Positions 34,559 through 43,707 of a stretch of 64,000 bases of DNA are shown piece by piece. Source of the DNA: Lachnospiraceae bacterium (GTDB taxonomy: Bacteria > Bacillota > Clostridia > Lachnospirales > Lachnospiraceae); the NCBI GenBank assembly GCA_030526195.1, contig JAUNDG010000011.1, positions 1-64,000 on the forward strand, written 5' to 3'. The notes under the pieces were generated by a model. The model saw only the letters and a program-made list of their open reading frames with translations. It ran no database searches and was not told where the DNA came from. Each line of letters starts with the position of its first letter. The stretch's first letter is position 1. The position numbers were made by a program, and so were the translations under genes.

Positions 34559-35011
34559 TTAGCCTTCCACCATCTCCTTGGTCATCAGGAAGTAATCGGA
34601 CACCTGATAGCCATTCTTGCGGTAAGTCGCCACCGCATTTTCATTTTCCTGCTCCACCTCCAGCTTGAAGCGCACCGCCTGCGGGTAGGTTGCCTCCAGG
34701 AACTTGAAAAATGCTGAGCCGTAACCCTTATGCCGACAATCTTCTTCCAGATACAGATCCTCGACCCACACGCACACACCGCCGTACTCCGTAGTGAAAT
34801 TAAGAGACGCCATGGCGTAGCCAATGATCCGGTCGGCTTCCTCAAAAATGTAGCCATCCAGCAACGGCATATTCTCATCCAGGCACGCTGCGATGTCCGC
34901 CTCCAGCACCTTATTCGAGGATTTGTGGATCAGGGCCGGCGAATCGTAAAACACACGCATCATCGCCAGCACCTTGTCGTGGTCTTCAGGTTTCATTTTT
35001 CTGATAATCAT
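34559..35011 (-). CDS. GNAT family N-acetyltransferase
   Basis: A 150-residue acetyl-CoA-dependent transferase with the GNAT signature CRHKGYGSAFFKFLEATY near residue 92 for CoA pyrophosphate binding and the C-terminal motif ENENAVATYRKNGYQVSDYFL. The acceptor is unknown. GGAG precedes ATG 35011. Confidence 0.9.
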   Translation of the reverse strand: MIIRKMKPEDHDKVLAMMRVFYDSPALIHKSSNKVLEADIAACLDENMPLLDGYIFEEADRIIGYAMASLNFTTEYGGVCVWVEDLYLEEDCRHKGYGSAFFKFLEATYPQAVRFKLEVEQENENAVATYRKNGYQVSDYFLMTKEMVEG

Positions 35012-35111
35012 ACTCCGCTCTCCGTTAGTTTCAATGTTTATTTCCTAAATCTTTTATAAATTATTCAATCAATTGAGCGCCCATGCCCGACTGCTTTCCG
35101 CTTACTTGTTT

Positions 35112-35882
35112 CTATTCCGGAAATGCCTTTCCGAAATGCTCTATATGCCTGTCACCAACATCATGAGAAGATGAGCCATGCTCGTCATCGTAGACATGCT
35201 CAGGATCATAGGCCTCGTGTGTGGCATTATTCACACGGTTAAGATCATCCTCACCACCGTCGGGCAGACCGTCGGGATTGAGGTCATCATCGGTAGCATC
35301 CCCATGAATATACGGGTCATCCACAAAAATACGCAGGTTTTCCCAGCTGGGCACGGTTTCCTTGCCGTCCACATCGTAGCGCACCGTTTTGAAATCCGAT
35401 CCGTACCCCCGATCATGCCAGGGGCCGTCCGCTGTTTTGAAAAGGATCACGGAATCGCGGGTCCCATTCAGGTTCATCACAACCCAGTAAGCCTGATCCT
35501 CATAAAAAGGCGGATTGGCCGGATCCACTTCGTACCCCGGTGCAAAATAATAGGTCAGATTCTCGCTCTGAGCCAGAACCTCCGCCCCGTCAAGCGGTGC
35601 CAGCTCCTCCGGTGTCACGATTTCTGCCGTGAACCAATCCGTCCCGTTGAACCGCATCACCAGCGTGTACTCTTCCGTTCGGAATTGGGGAGCGCGCAAC
35701 AACGCCCCGGCATTTTCGTAGGTCATGGTGGTTTTGGTGCCGTCACCATTTTTGTGATAGACCTTTCCCTCGTTCAGTTTCCTGGACAGGTTACCGCCGA
35801 CACACCCGGTCAGCGTCAATAAAGAAAATACCGCTGCCAGCAGCAACGGTATCAATAACCATTTTCTTTTGAAAGCCTTCAT
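35112..35882 (-). CDS. Lipoprotein of unknown function
   Basis: A 256-residue exported lipoprotein with lipobox LTLTGC (Cys near residue 27). The mature protein is polar, with a NTF2- or lipocalin-like mixed region and an acidic C-terminus rich in Asp, His and Gly (DDDLNPDGLPDGGEDDLN, then HVYDDEHGSSSHDVGDRH), which could bind metal ions. No family recognised. ATG 35882 follows AGAGAGGG. Confidence 0.75.
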   Translation of the reverse strand: MKAFKRKWLLIPLLLAAVFSLLTLTGCVGGNLSRKLNEGKVYHKNGDGTKTTMTYENAGALLRAPQFRTEEYTLVMRFNGTDWFTAEIVTPEELAPLDGAEVLAQSENLTYYFAPGYEVDPANPPFYEDQAYWVVMNLNGTRDSVILFKTADGPWHDRGYGSDFKTVRYDVDGKETVPSWENLRIFVDDPYIHGDATDDDLNPDGLPDGGEDDLNRVNNATHEAYDPEHVYDDEHGSSSHDVGDRHIEHFGKAFPE

Positions 35883-36002
35883 ACCTAAGCCCTCTCTTTT
35901 CGGCGGTCCCACCGCCCTGCTCTGCTGTTGCCCACATTATAGCAGAGAAAATGGTGTATCGGCGGCCGGACACAGCATTTTCAAAAAATAAGCCCGGCCC
36001 GG

Positions 36003-36659
36003 TCAGAGCAGTGACTCGTTGGTGACGATCTTCGCAAAGACGTGTCTGTTGAAAATGTTGGCGATGGGGCCCAGAAACAGGAACACCATCAGCGTGGCCA
36101 TCCCGATAACGCCGCCGGCCAGGAAGGCCACCAGCGTGAAGGCGCCATCCACAATCACACGACTGACAAAAAACGGCAGATGGAGGCGTTCTTTTATAAT
36201 AAGGGGCATACTGTCCGCGGGGGAGCTGCCGATATCCGCCATCTGATACATGGACAGAGAAAAGGCCAGGATGATGATGCCCACCACCGCGATGATGACC
36301 CGCACAAGAAGCGAGGAGGGACAGCCGTCAATGCCCAGCGTCCGGAAAACAAAGCAGGCGAAGTCTACAAAAAAGCCCAGAATAAACCAGTTGGCGAACG
36401 TGCCGATGCCGATGTATTTCCGTCCCCACAGAATTTCAAAAACAAAAAGCGCCACATTGGCTATGGAACAGAAGACGCCATAGGAAAATGGCGTATGGTT
36501 TGTAAGCCCCAGCATCATCGCTGAAAATGGGTCTGTCCCCAGCACGGGGATCCGCAGGATCGCCACCGCAAATCCCATGATGACCTGGCCGAACATGACC
36601 AGGAAAACCCGCCGGCCCATCTGCGGTTTGATGAATTGATTCTTGATATTTGTATTCAT
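36003..36659 (-). CDS. YczE-like integral membrane protein
   Basis: A 218-residue protein with five or six hydrophobic segments, ending GPIANIFNRHVF. The pattern (GLTNHTPFSYGVFCSIANVALF, split by a short loop, then IGTFANWFILGFFVDF) matches the YczE/YitT-like family of membrane proteins of unknown transport function. A weak AAGG site precedes ATG 36659. Confidence 0.83.
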   Translation of the reverse strand: MNTNIKNQFIKPQMGRRVFLVMFGQVIMGFAVAILRIPVLGTDPFSAMMLGLTNHTPFSYGVFCSIANVALFVFEILWGRKYIGIGTFANWFILGFFVDFACFVFRTLGIDGCPSSLLVRVIIAVVGIIILAFSLSMYQMADIGSSPADSMPLIIKERLHLPFFVSRVIVDGAFTLVAFLAGGVIGMATLMVFLFLGPIANIFNRHVFAKIVTNESLL

Positions 36660-36705
36660 AATTAATGTTGCCTTTATTTAAATCCTTTTATTGGTTCACT
36701 ATAAC

Positions 36706-36764
36706 CGTTGCCCAAGACGCTCCGTCTTTGATGTGCGGGAACGCTCACGACAGGCCAATACTCA
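36706..36764. repeat. Hairpin repeat family 2, copy 3
   Basis: GCCCAAGACGCTCCGTCTTTGA with a GCGGGAACGCTCACGACAGG tail. It follows the same order of elements as copies at 27019 and 30957 but with more changes. It lies between the M20 gene stop and the YczE gene leader. Confidence 0.45.
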
Positions 36765-36842
36765 AGCAGCGAAGGAGATGTCTCCCGCGCGGCTCGTCAT
36801 CCACATTCCCCTTTGATCGCACTTCCGCGCGGACATGATGCC

Positions 36843-37970
36843 TCAATAGGCACGCATACACAAGCCGCCCATGATCTTCAGCACATCCTCCAGCAGATCA
36901 TCCCGGAAAGCATAATCCGCGGTATGAAGCGCCGGATAATCGCAGCCGCTTCCCACGCCGATCATGGCGCCGGGCACCTCATTCAGATAATGGCCGAAAT
37001 CCTCGGACCAGCGGAAGGGCTCCGGTGGTGTCACCGGTGTGAGGTGTGCCTCTTCCACAGCCTGACGCATTTTCTCAAGCGAGGCGGTGTGATTTTCCGT
37101 TGCCGGAAATGGTTCATGGAAGGCAATCTCAACGGCCATACCGGCCGCCGCAGCAAGACGCTTGGCCTCGAACGTCATTTTCTCAATGATGCTGTCAAGC
37201 TCCCGGCCCTTTTCCGCCCGAAGTGTCAGACGCAGTTCCCCTTTTGAGGCAGAGACGCCGTAGGCCTCGGACCCGACGGAAATGCCGATCACGGTGATGA
37301 GCACCATGCCTTCATGGGGTTCCTGCAACAGTTTTTCGCCGAAAAGTACGAGGGAGGCGATGACTGCGGCGGGATTTTTGCCATTTTCGGGATAAGCGGC
37401 GTGGGCCGGCGTGCCGGTCACGGTGATGCTCATGCCCGTGGACCCGCAGGCGAAGGTGTCGGGCAGAAGGTCCACACTTCCCTTCGGCAAACCGGGAATA
37501 TTGTGCCAGCCGAAAATCTCCGTCACGCCCTCCTTTTCAAGGATGGGCAGGCACAGGCGAGCGCCCTCGCCGGTTTCCTCCGCCGGCTGGAAAATGAGGA
37601 CGATCTTGCAGCGCGGCTTCATAGCGGAAATGAGCATGGCCAAGCCCGCCAATGAAGCGGCATGGCCGTCATGACCGCAGTAATGCCCGAGGGTGCCGTC
37701 GGCCCCCTCCACCGCGTCAAAGTCGGCGCGAAATGCCAGACAGGGCATATCAGTATCAGTAACCGAATGCGGTGCGTCCCACACAGCATAAAGGACCGGC
37801 CCCTGCATTTCGACCCGCAGGGCGGTCTGCATTTTCAGAAAATCATAAAGACACTGCCGGGTTCTGTCCTCACAAAGCGCCTTCTCGGGCATCCCGTGGA
37901 GCTCGCGGCGCAGCGCGGTGATCGCCGGCAGGATTTTGGGTAAATACGTTTGAATATTCGCTGTCAACAT
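36843..37970 (-). CDS. M20 family amidohydrolase
   Basis: A 375-residue zinc- or manganese-dependent amidohydrolase of the HipO/AbgB group (N-acyl-amino-acid or hippurate hydrolases). Metal ligands are visible in GHYCGHDGHAASLAGLA near residue 96, FQPAEETGEGAR near 131 and FGWHNIPGLP near 155, and a dimerisation domain follows. It probably releases an amino acid from an N-acyl or related conjugate in the cytoplasm. Only an AGGT site close to ATG 37970 is seen. Confidence 0.9.
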   Translation of the reverse strand: MLTANIQTYLPKILPAITALRRELHGMPEKALCEDRTRQCLYDFLKMQTALRVEMQGPVLYAVWDAPHSVTDTDMPCLAFRADFDAVEGADGTLGHYCGHDGHAASLAGLAMLISAMKPRCKIVLIFQPAEETGEGARLCLPILEKEGVTEIFGWHNIPGLPKGSVDLLPDTFACGSTGMSITVTGTPAHAAYPENGKNPAAVIASLVLFGEKLLQEPHEGMVLITVIGISVGSEAYGVSASKGELRLTLRAEKGRELDSIIEKMTFEAKRLAAAAGMAVEIAFHEPFPATENHTASLEKMRQAVEEAHLTPVTPPEPFRWSEDFGHYLNEVPGAMIGVGSGCDYPALHTADYAFRDDLLEDVLKIMGGLCMRAY

Positions 37971-38017
37971 ACGACCTATTTTTCACCATTTCGGATCCGC
38001 GGTCAACCATCATTTTG

Positions 38018-38100
38018 TAAAGCAGACACTCGCAATACCCGCAGGGCACGATGTACGCTTCGCTCCTTGCTCGTGAACCGCAGCTACCTTCGGTAGCCCA
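38018..38100. repeat. Hairpin repeat family 1, copy C
   Basis: Closely matches copy B (32426-32510) along its length, including the ACCTTCGGTAGC hairpin at the right end, and copy A over its left half. It sits between the thiT stop and the M20 gene leader. Confidence 0.7.
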
Positions 38101-38180
38101 AATGCAGGCCCCCGCCTTTCGGCGGGGGCGAGGGGTAAATATGTATCTGAAAATGGTTTGTTGTTAATGGTTAATCACTC

Positions 38181-38753
38181 TTATCTCATTTTGGGTTCAG
38201 CGCGCATAATGCCCGGGGCCACCTTACACAAAAGACCGATGATCACGACAGCGAGAATGATGTTCGGCAGCATGAAGGAGCCGTTATACACAAGGCTGTA
38301 AATCGGAGCGGCCATGCCTTCCGGTGCGTAGCTGCCCCAGAGCAGCCAACCTGACAGGAAGTTACATAAGAAACGGAGCACACCGCAGATAAGAGTGCCA
38401 AAGACGGCACCGCCGGTGCGACTCTTGAAGGTTTTGGCGAAAACAGGTGCCAGACCCAGAACCGTATAAGACAGCAGATAATCCAGCAGCATACAACCGA
38501 TCATGGCGATGATGGTGGCGCAGTAAAGCACATTGGAAAACCCGATGATCATCTGGATCAGCCCGTGGACAAAGCCGGTGAAACAGCCCCATTTCGTGCC
38601 GTGACGCAAACCCATAATGATGATGGGAATCATTTCCATCGTAACGCTCCCGCCCTGAGGTAAGTTAAAGAGCTTCACATAGGACAGAGCTGTGGCCAGC
38701 GCGATAAGCATCGCCCCTTCAACGAGAATCGTGGTTTTTCTTGATGTGTTCAT
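38181..38753 (-). CDS. thiT: Energy-coupling-factor thiamine transporter S component ThiT
   Basis: A 190-residue membrane protein with about six hydrophobic segments and the ThiT pattern: ALSYVKLFNLPQGGSVTMEMIP near residue 23 split by the first loop, MGLRHGTKWGCFTGFVHGL near 47, and GVLRFLCNFLSGWLLWGSYAPEG, whose aromatic and polar residues bind thiamine in characterised members. It works with a shared ECF energising module encoded elsewhere. Control by the TPP riboswitch directly upstream supports the assignment. Confidence 0.95.
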   Translation of the reverse strand: MNTSRKTTILVEGAMLIALATALSYVKLFNLPQGGSVTMEMIPIIIMGLRHGTKWGCFTGFVHGLIQMIIGFSNVLYCATIIAMIGCMLLDYLLSYTVLGLAPVFAKTFKSRTGGAVFGTLICGVLRFLCNFLSGWLLWGSYAPEGMAAPIYSLVYNGSFMLPNIILAVVIIGLLCKVAPGIMRAEPKMR

Positions 38754-38781
38754 AATGAATTCCTTTCTGACAATAAAACCC

Positions 38782-38815
38782 GAAAAAAAAATCCGGAGAA
38801 CAATGTCTCCGGATT
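38782..38815 (-). terminator. TPP riboswitch terminator
   Basis: A stem AATCCGGAGA/TCTCCGGATT followed by a run of T on the minus strand, between aptamer and gene. The ATCCGGA arm can instead pair with TCCGGAT in the aptamer, so TPP binding should favour termination. Confidence 0.82.
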
Positions 38816-38907
38816 GAAGTCTTGCGATAAGCGTTTAAAATACTCTTCTGATGAAAATGAGTGGCACGCCAAACGATGGTGTCTTAAGCAGCCCCATTTT
38901 CTAAAAA

Positions 38908-38990
38908 TAAACTTCCTACGCCAGTATTATCCGGATCAGGTATAAGGGTTCTTCTTGCGAAATCTCAGCCTTGCGGCACCCCTGTTTCTT
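38908..38990 (-). promoter_or_regulatory. TPP riboswitch (THI element)
   Basis: On the minus strand: GGGGTGC, CTGAGA (pyrimidine-sensor helix), AACCCTTATACCTGATCCGG, then ATAATACTGGCGTAGG, the classic order of conserved TPP aptamer elements. It precedes the terminator and thiT. Confidence 0.95.
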
Positions 38991-39030
38991 GTATTGTCTG
39001 GTTTTATGGTAGCCCCTTGGTGGTCATCTG

Positions 39031-41429
39031 TCAATGCGAAAAACGACCCATTTCCTTATATTTGAGGATACGGTAGAGTTCCTTCATGACGTCCTTGACA
39101 TTGACAGGCTTGGCCAGATGGCCGTCCATACCGGCATCAAAAGCATTTTTCTTATCCTCGTCAAACACGTTAGCCGTCATGGCCACGATGGGGATCGACG
39201 CCTTTTCAGGATCATCCAGCTTCCGGATGGTGCGGGTGGTGTCGTAGCCGTTCATGTTGGGCATCTGAATGTCCATGAGAATGAGGTCATAATAACCATT
39301 TGGTGCCTGAGTCAGCTTAGCCAGACACGCCAGCCCATCCTCGGCCCGATCCACAACAAAGCCGGCCTCACCGAGAATCTCCGCGGCGATTTCCGCGTTC
39401 AGATCATTATCCTCCGTCAGCAGAATGCGGCGTCCCTTGAAGAAATAGTCATCCGTGCTCTTCTCCAGCTGCTCGCCGAAATCCGCACGATCCGCAATCC
39501 GGTGCGTCAATGTCACCACAAAGGTGGAGCCCACATCCTTCTGACTGGTCACCTCGATGGTGCCGCCCAGAAGATCCACCAGGCGTTTCACGATGGGCAT
39601 GCCAAGACCGGTGCCCTCCACCCGGGACTGGGTGGTGTTATACTCCCGGGAGAATTCCTCGAAAATGTGGGGCAGATAGTCTTCCGCCATACCGATGCCG
39701 GTATCCGCCACCGTGGTGCGGTAGGTCACGTACCCGATCCGCTCACATGGCACCTCCTCCAGCACCACCGACACCGAACCGCCGGGGTTGGTGTACTTGC
39801 AGGCATTGGACAGCAGATTCATAAAGATGTCCCGGATCTTCGTAGGATCACACATCACGTAGGGATGCTCGACACGAACCTCTTTAGAAAATGAGATGTC
39901 TTTCTCCCTCATAAGTTCGCTGAACATGGAGAAAATGCTGTCGCCGAACTGTTCGGCGCTGCCCGGCACCTCCACAACCTCCACCGTGCCGTGTTCGATG
40001 CGGGCCATTTCCAGCACGTTGTTGATGATGGATAACATCACATCGTTGGCCGTGCGCATTTTCTCAAGATAATCCCGCCGTTTTTCCGGATCATCCTGAT
40101 GCTTTTCCAGGAGATCCCGGAACCCGATGATGGCATTCATGGGGGTGCGGATATCGTGGGACATGTTGAAAAGGAAGGTCGACTTGGCCCGGTTAGCCGC
40201 ATCGGCCTCATCGCGGGCCTTCTCCAGCTGTGCCTGGTTTTCCTCCAGACGCTTGTTGGTCTGCTGCATCACTTCAAAAGCCCTGTGATTGGCCGCATTG
40301 AACCGCCGGTTTTCTTCCTCCAGCGCCGCATTGCGCACCCGGATGGCTTCCCGCTCCCGGCTGAAGCGCAGGAAACTGAGGCAAATGAGATCACCAGGAT
40401 CAGGGTGATGAGCACTATCATCCGGGTGGCATTCTGCGAACTTTCATAGGCGACCACCTGGAATGACGGTGGCCGGATAATGATGGCCACATGCCAATCC
40501 GTCCCTTTAATAGAGGAAATGGATAAGCGGCCTTCCCCGGTGGAAGCTTCAAAAACCGCCGTTTCGCAGGGACCGCTCTTCAGCTTGGTCAGAAGATCAT
40601 CCAGCTGCTCCTTCGTAAAGCCCTTGCCGGCAAAGGCCTTATCCAGGGTCAGGTCCTTCACAAATGTCTCGGCCACCGTGGAGCAGATCACCATGTCATC
40701 GCCGTCATACAAAAGCCCCACCACCGGTTCGCCGAAAAAGTCATTTTCAAGAAACGCTACAAGCTGGGCATTTGCGGAAATGTAGCCGGTGATCACACCC
40801 ACGATCTTCCCCTCGTAAATGAGGGGTGTGTAGAAATTGACCAGAGTCTCTTTGGAATACTTCGGGTGATGATTATTCCAGATACCGGTGTGGCCTTTGA
40901 TGCCTTCCTTGTAGTAAACCCGGTCGCTGGCATCAAAGGGCTCGCCGACTGTCATCATATTCATACCGTCAGCCCGAATGTATTCAATCGCCTCGAAGGG
41001 GGTGGCTGCCAACAGCGGATCGATAACCGCATGGGGATCCGTCAGTTCCTCCGATGTCATGCCTGTGGCAATAGAAGTGGACACCGCCCGGATACTGCTG
41101 GCGGCGTAGCCGATGGTGGCTGCGATCTCCGACGCCACATTTTCTGCGATCTGATCGGCGGCATATTCCGCCCGCTCGATGGTGAGCCGCCGCTGGCGTG
41201 TCGCATAATCATTGATCACCAGAAGCATCAGTACCGCCACCACCACGATGGGCAAAACACGCCAGATTATACTCTGGCGACGAATTGTATCCACCTTCTT
41301 GTCCGGCAGGTGCGGATTGTGCCGCTCGGGCCTGTTCTTTGCCCGATTGCTGTTGATGGTCCGGTTATTTGTTTGATTATCTTTTTTATTATCCGGTTTC
41401 GTTATGTTTTCCGTTTGATTCTCAGTCAT
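39031..41429 (-). pseudogene. Hybrid sensor histidine kinase interrupted by a frameshift
   Basis: Two overlapping frames form one kinase. The first (40269-41429, 386 aa) has an N-terminal hydrophilic tail, a membrane helix (about 45-65), an extracytoplasmic dCache-like sensor and a second membrane helix ([13 protein letters not shown]), then runs into nonsense sequence. The second (39031-40338, 435 aa) starts at a GTG in the linker and holds HisKA ([13 protein letters not shown]), HATPase ([24 protein letters not shown]) and a receiver ([15 protein letters not shown]). In the linker near 40375-40385 the continuation ([14 protein letters not shown]) lies in the -1 frame, as if one base had been lost. 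No slippery heptamer is seen. It is either a real lesion or a sequence error; the separate kinase half could still be translated. It resembles the kinase at 212-2047. Confidence 0.8.
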
Positions 41430-41566
41430 GATACATTAACAGGTTTCAAAGAAGCCAATCTTTCGTGAGTCATTTTATTAGCCCAAAACACTCATTATCT
41501 TCCGATAATCAGCATTTTAAGCAAAAACACATGATTATCATATCAAAAATGAAGAAACCTTCAAGC

Positions 41567-41597
41567 AAAAAAAGCTGCCTCGAAAGGCAGCTTTTTT
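41567..41597 (-). terminator. Intrinsic terminator
   Basis: AAAGCTGCCT/AGGCAGCTTT stem with a CGAA loop and A/T runs on both sides. It ends the small gene at 41634-41846. Confidence 0.85.
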
Positions 41598-41633
41598 GTC
41601 ATCATGTCTATATGAGTTGTGGCGATTCGCGCA

Positions 41634-41846
41634 TCAGCAGTCCTTCAGAACCTTGATTTCCTTGCCGTTAACCCATTTTTCCATATCCAGATCGTCATTG
41701 AAGGATTCAACAACGTAAGCACGAAGAACATCCGGATTTTCTGCATAATGCATGTTTGCAAAACCGATAGCTTCAGCCGGTGTATCGAACTCCTGACGTA
41801 CTTCATGACCATCTTTGAAATGTTCGCAATAAACGTATTTAGCCAT
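41634..41846 (-). CDS. Small conserved-looking cytoplasmic protein
   Basis: A 70-residue protein (MAKYVYCEHFKDGHEVRQ, then TPAEAIGFANMHYAEN) with balanced charge and no membrane segment or signal. It has a clear promoter, a GGGGG-type ribosome binding site eight bases before ATG 41846, and a strong terminator, so it is a genuine monocistronic gene. I do not recognise the family. Confidence 0.75.
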   Translation of the reverse strand: MAKYVYCEHFKDGHEVRQEFDTPAEAIGFANMHYAENPDVLRAYVVESFNDDLDMEKWVNGKEIKVLKDC

Positions 41847-41953
41847 ATGATTTTCCCCCACGAAAATAATTGTTAATGTGCTGAAACAGACTCACCATCT
41901 GTCTTGATACCTTTGTTCAAAAGACTTTGTTTATTATTTATCTTTCTCAAATA

Positions 41954-41982
41954 AGCATACTATTATTCATCCGCAAGGTCAA
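41954..41982 (-). promoter_or_regulatory. Promoter of the 70-aa protein gene
   Basis: Minus-strand TTGACC (41977-41982), 17-bp spacer, TATGCT (41954-41959), about 100 bases before the start codon. Confidence 0.62.
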
Positions 41983-41992
41983 GGTGATTCCC

Positions 41993-42805
41993 TCATCTGA
42001 AGAGGCGAATCCGCACCATCAACCGGCCCTTTTTCGTCTCATGTTCGATCCCGTCGAAAATGAATTTCCCGAAGCCCTTCACGGTGACACGATCCCCCGG
42101 CTTTAGCTGACTGCCGCCGGATAAAACCGGCCGACCGCCCACCAGAACATGCTCCGCTTCGATCAGCTTCTGGGCCTTGCCCCGGGCCAGCCGATAAGCA
42201 AATGCCACCACCGCATCCAGCCGTTCCGATGCTACGGAACCGGTCCGTTCTTCAAATTCAGGGCGAATATCCACCGCCGCCGGGTCTGCTGCCGAAACAC
42301 TGACCGAGGTGTGCTTCACCCGGGTCAGTTCCTGCGTCACCACGGAGGCCATATCGCTCATTACGAAAATGACCGCCTCCGCCGAGGCCCGGTCCACCAG
42401 GATATCCCCGATGAGGCTTCGCTCAATGCCCAGGTTCATCAGCGCCCCCAGATAATCCCGATGGGTCAGACTGTCTGCGAATTGCTTCTGAAGCGGGGCG
42501 ATGCGCAGGCAGGTGATGATGCCTTCTCCCCGACTCATGGCCGCCAGTTCCTCCATCGGAAATGATGCCGGATCTTCATAATCCGGCAGGAAGCAGGCCA
42601 CCTTGCGGTCCGCCTCATCCCAGCCCCCCAGCAGCACCACCGCTGCCGGCGCCAGACGACGATCCGCGATCCGGCCCATCTGAAGCTCCTGCAGCAAAGA
42701 TTGCTCCGCGCCCGTGAGGAAATCCGTATGCGTCACATAATTGTTATCGTAAGCCCGTCGCGAAAGATCGCAGAACCGGGCTGCCGTCAGTTCCTGTTCT
42801 GTCAT
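41993..42805 (-). CDS. ylmH: YlmH-like S4 domain RNA-binding protein
   Basis: A 270-residue protein with a YlmH N-terminal alpha/beta region and a C-terminal S4 RNA-binding domain (AQKLIEAEHVLVGGRPVLSG, then LKPGDRVTVKGFGKFIF). Members are linked to cell division and ribosome rescue in Firmicutes. Its start codon overlaps the stop of the papain-like gene (ATGA), so translation is coupled. The usual neighbours (sepF, ylmG, divIVA) are not here, so it has been separated from the division cluster. Confidence 0.88.
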   Translation of the reverse strand: MTEQELTAARFCDLSRRAYDNNYVTHTDFLTGAEQSLLQELQMGRIADRRLAPAAVVLLGGWDEADRKVACFLPDYEDPASFPMEELAAMSRGEGIITCLRIAPLQKQFADSLTHRDYLGALMNLGIERSLIGDILVDRASAEAVIFVMSDMASVVTQELTRVKHTSVSVSAADPAAVDIRPEFEERTGSVASERLDAVVAFAYRLARGKAQKLIEAEHVLVGGRPVLSGGSQLKPGDRVTVKGFGKFIFDGIEHETKKGRLMVRIRLFR

Positions 42806-43707
42806 GATTTGCCCACCGTTCTCTTGATCCAGTCCGGCAGATTGGTTTCAGCCGGACCCTGTGAGTTTAAGAGCCACTGAATGGCGGTATGGGTGCCCTC
42901 GTGCTGGCTGAAATCAATGCCGTAGCCGGAGCCTTCCATACGGCCGTTGGCCTGCAGATTGAAATCATAGATGGAGGGTGTATCCGCCGGCATCACATCC
43001 TTGCAGGTGAAAATGGAATAATCCACGAAGAAGCTGGCCTGGGGTCCGTGGGTATCACTCCACATAGTGCCTTCGTAAGCACTGTCCCCGATGACCAGGT
43101 CGCCGTCCTCGGTCACACTATCTGCGAAAATGTAATGGCCGTTGTTATTGATGCCGTCTATGCAGATGATCACAAAATAACCCTGATCCATCAGGTCCTG
43201 AATAAAGGCCAGCTGCTTGTTGAAATCAGATGAGGGGAACCGGCGCTTGTACCCATGACAGGTCACATCCGGCCAGATCTCATTGATGCGGGTGTAATCC
43301 ATTTTCCCGAAGGTGAGCCACCCCTTGATGGCTTCGGCCCGGTCAAGGACTGTCATGGGATTCTCTCCATTAAGAACGTCGAGCTGACCCATTTTCGCCA
43401 GCATGTAAGCCGCTGCCCAATAGGAACAGGCCCCGCTCACCACGGTAGAATCCGATTCCCCGGCGCGCAGTGCCCGGGTGCCGGCATAAGGGACCCGGCC
43501 CTGGATCCAGGCCGCGATATTGGATGTATCCTGTTTACCGTTCAGTTCCCGGTTCAACATCTGCATGGACGCCATATCGTAGTCATAGGCTGCTGCCTCG
43601 CCTGTGAAAATGGGAGTTGTCATCAGAGTTGCCGCCAGCAGAACGCCCGCCAGCATCCGGGTCAGCCGATGCCGGCCGTTTCTTCCGGCCTTATGTGTCT
43701 TGATCAT
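42802..43707 (-). CDS. Secreted papain-like (C39-type) peptidase-fold protein
   Basis: A 301-residue exported protein: signal peptide with basic start MIKTHKAGRNGRHR and a cleavable core ending near TGEAAA, then a domain with a papain-like Cys (SGACSYWAAAYMLAKMG, near residue 95) and His (NNNGHYIFADS) arranged as in C39-like peptidases. The Cys-His spacing fits a bacteriocin-peptidase-like fold, but no transporter is fused. The substrate is unknown. The start 43707 follows AAGGAAA and overlaps the YolD stop (ATGA). Confidence 0.78.
   Translation of the reverse strand: MIKTHKAGRNGRHRLTRMLAGVLLAATLMTTPIFTGEAAAYDYDMASMQMLNRELNGKQDTSNIAAWIQGRVPYAGTRALRAGESDSTVVSGACSYWAAAYMLAKMGQLDVLNGENPMTVLDRAEAIKGWLTFGKMDYTRINEIWPDVTCHGYKRRFPSSDFNKQLAFIQDLMDQGYFVIICIDGINNNGHYIFADSVTEDGDLVIGDSAYEGTMWSDTHGPQASFFVDYSIFTCKDVMPADTPSIYDFNLQANGRMEGSGYGIDFSQHEGTHTAIQWLLNSQGPAETNLPDWIKRTVGKS

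Noticed and set aside
40375-40390. Programmed -1 frameshift in the sensor kinase
   Set aside because: No X-XXY-YYZ slippery heptamer or downstream pseudoknot is visible; a mutation or sequence error is more likely.
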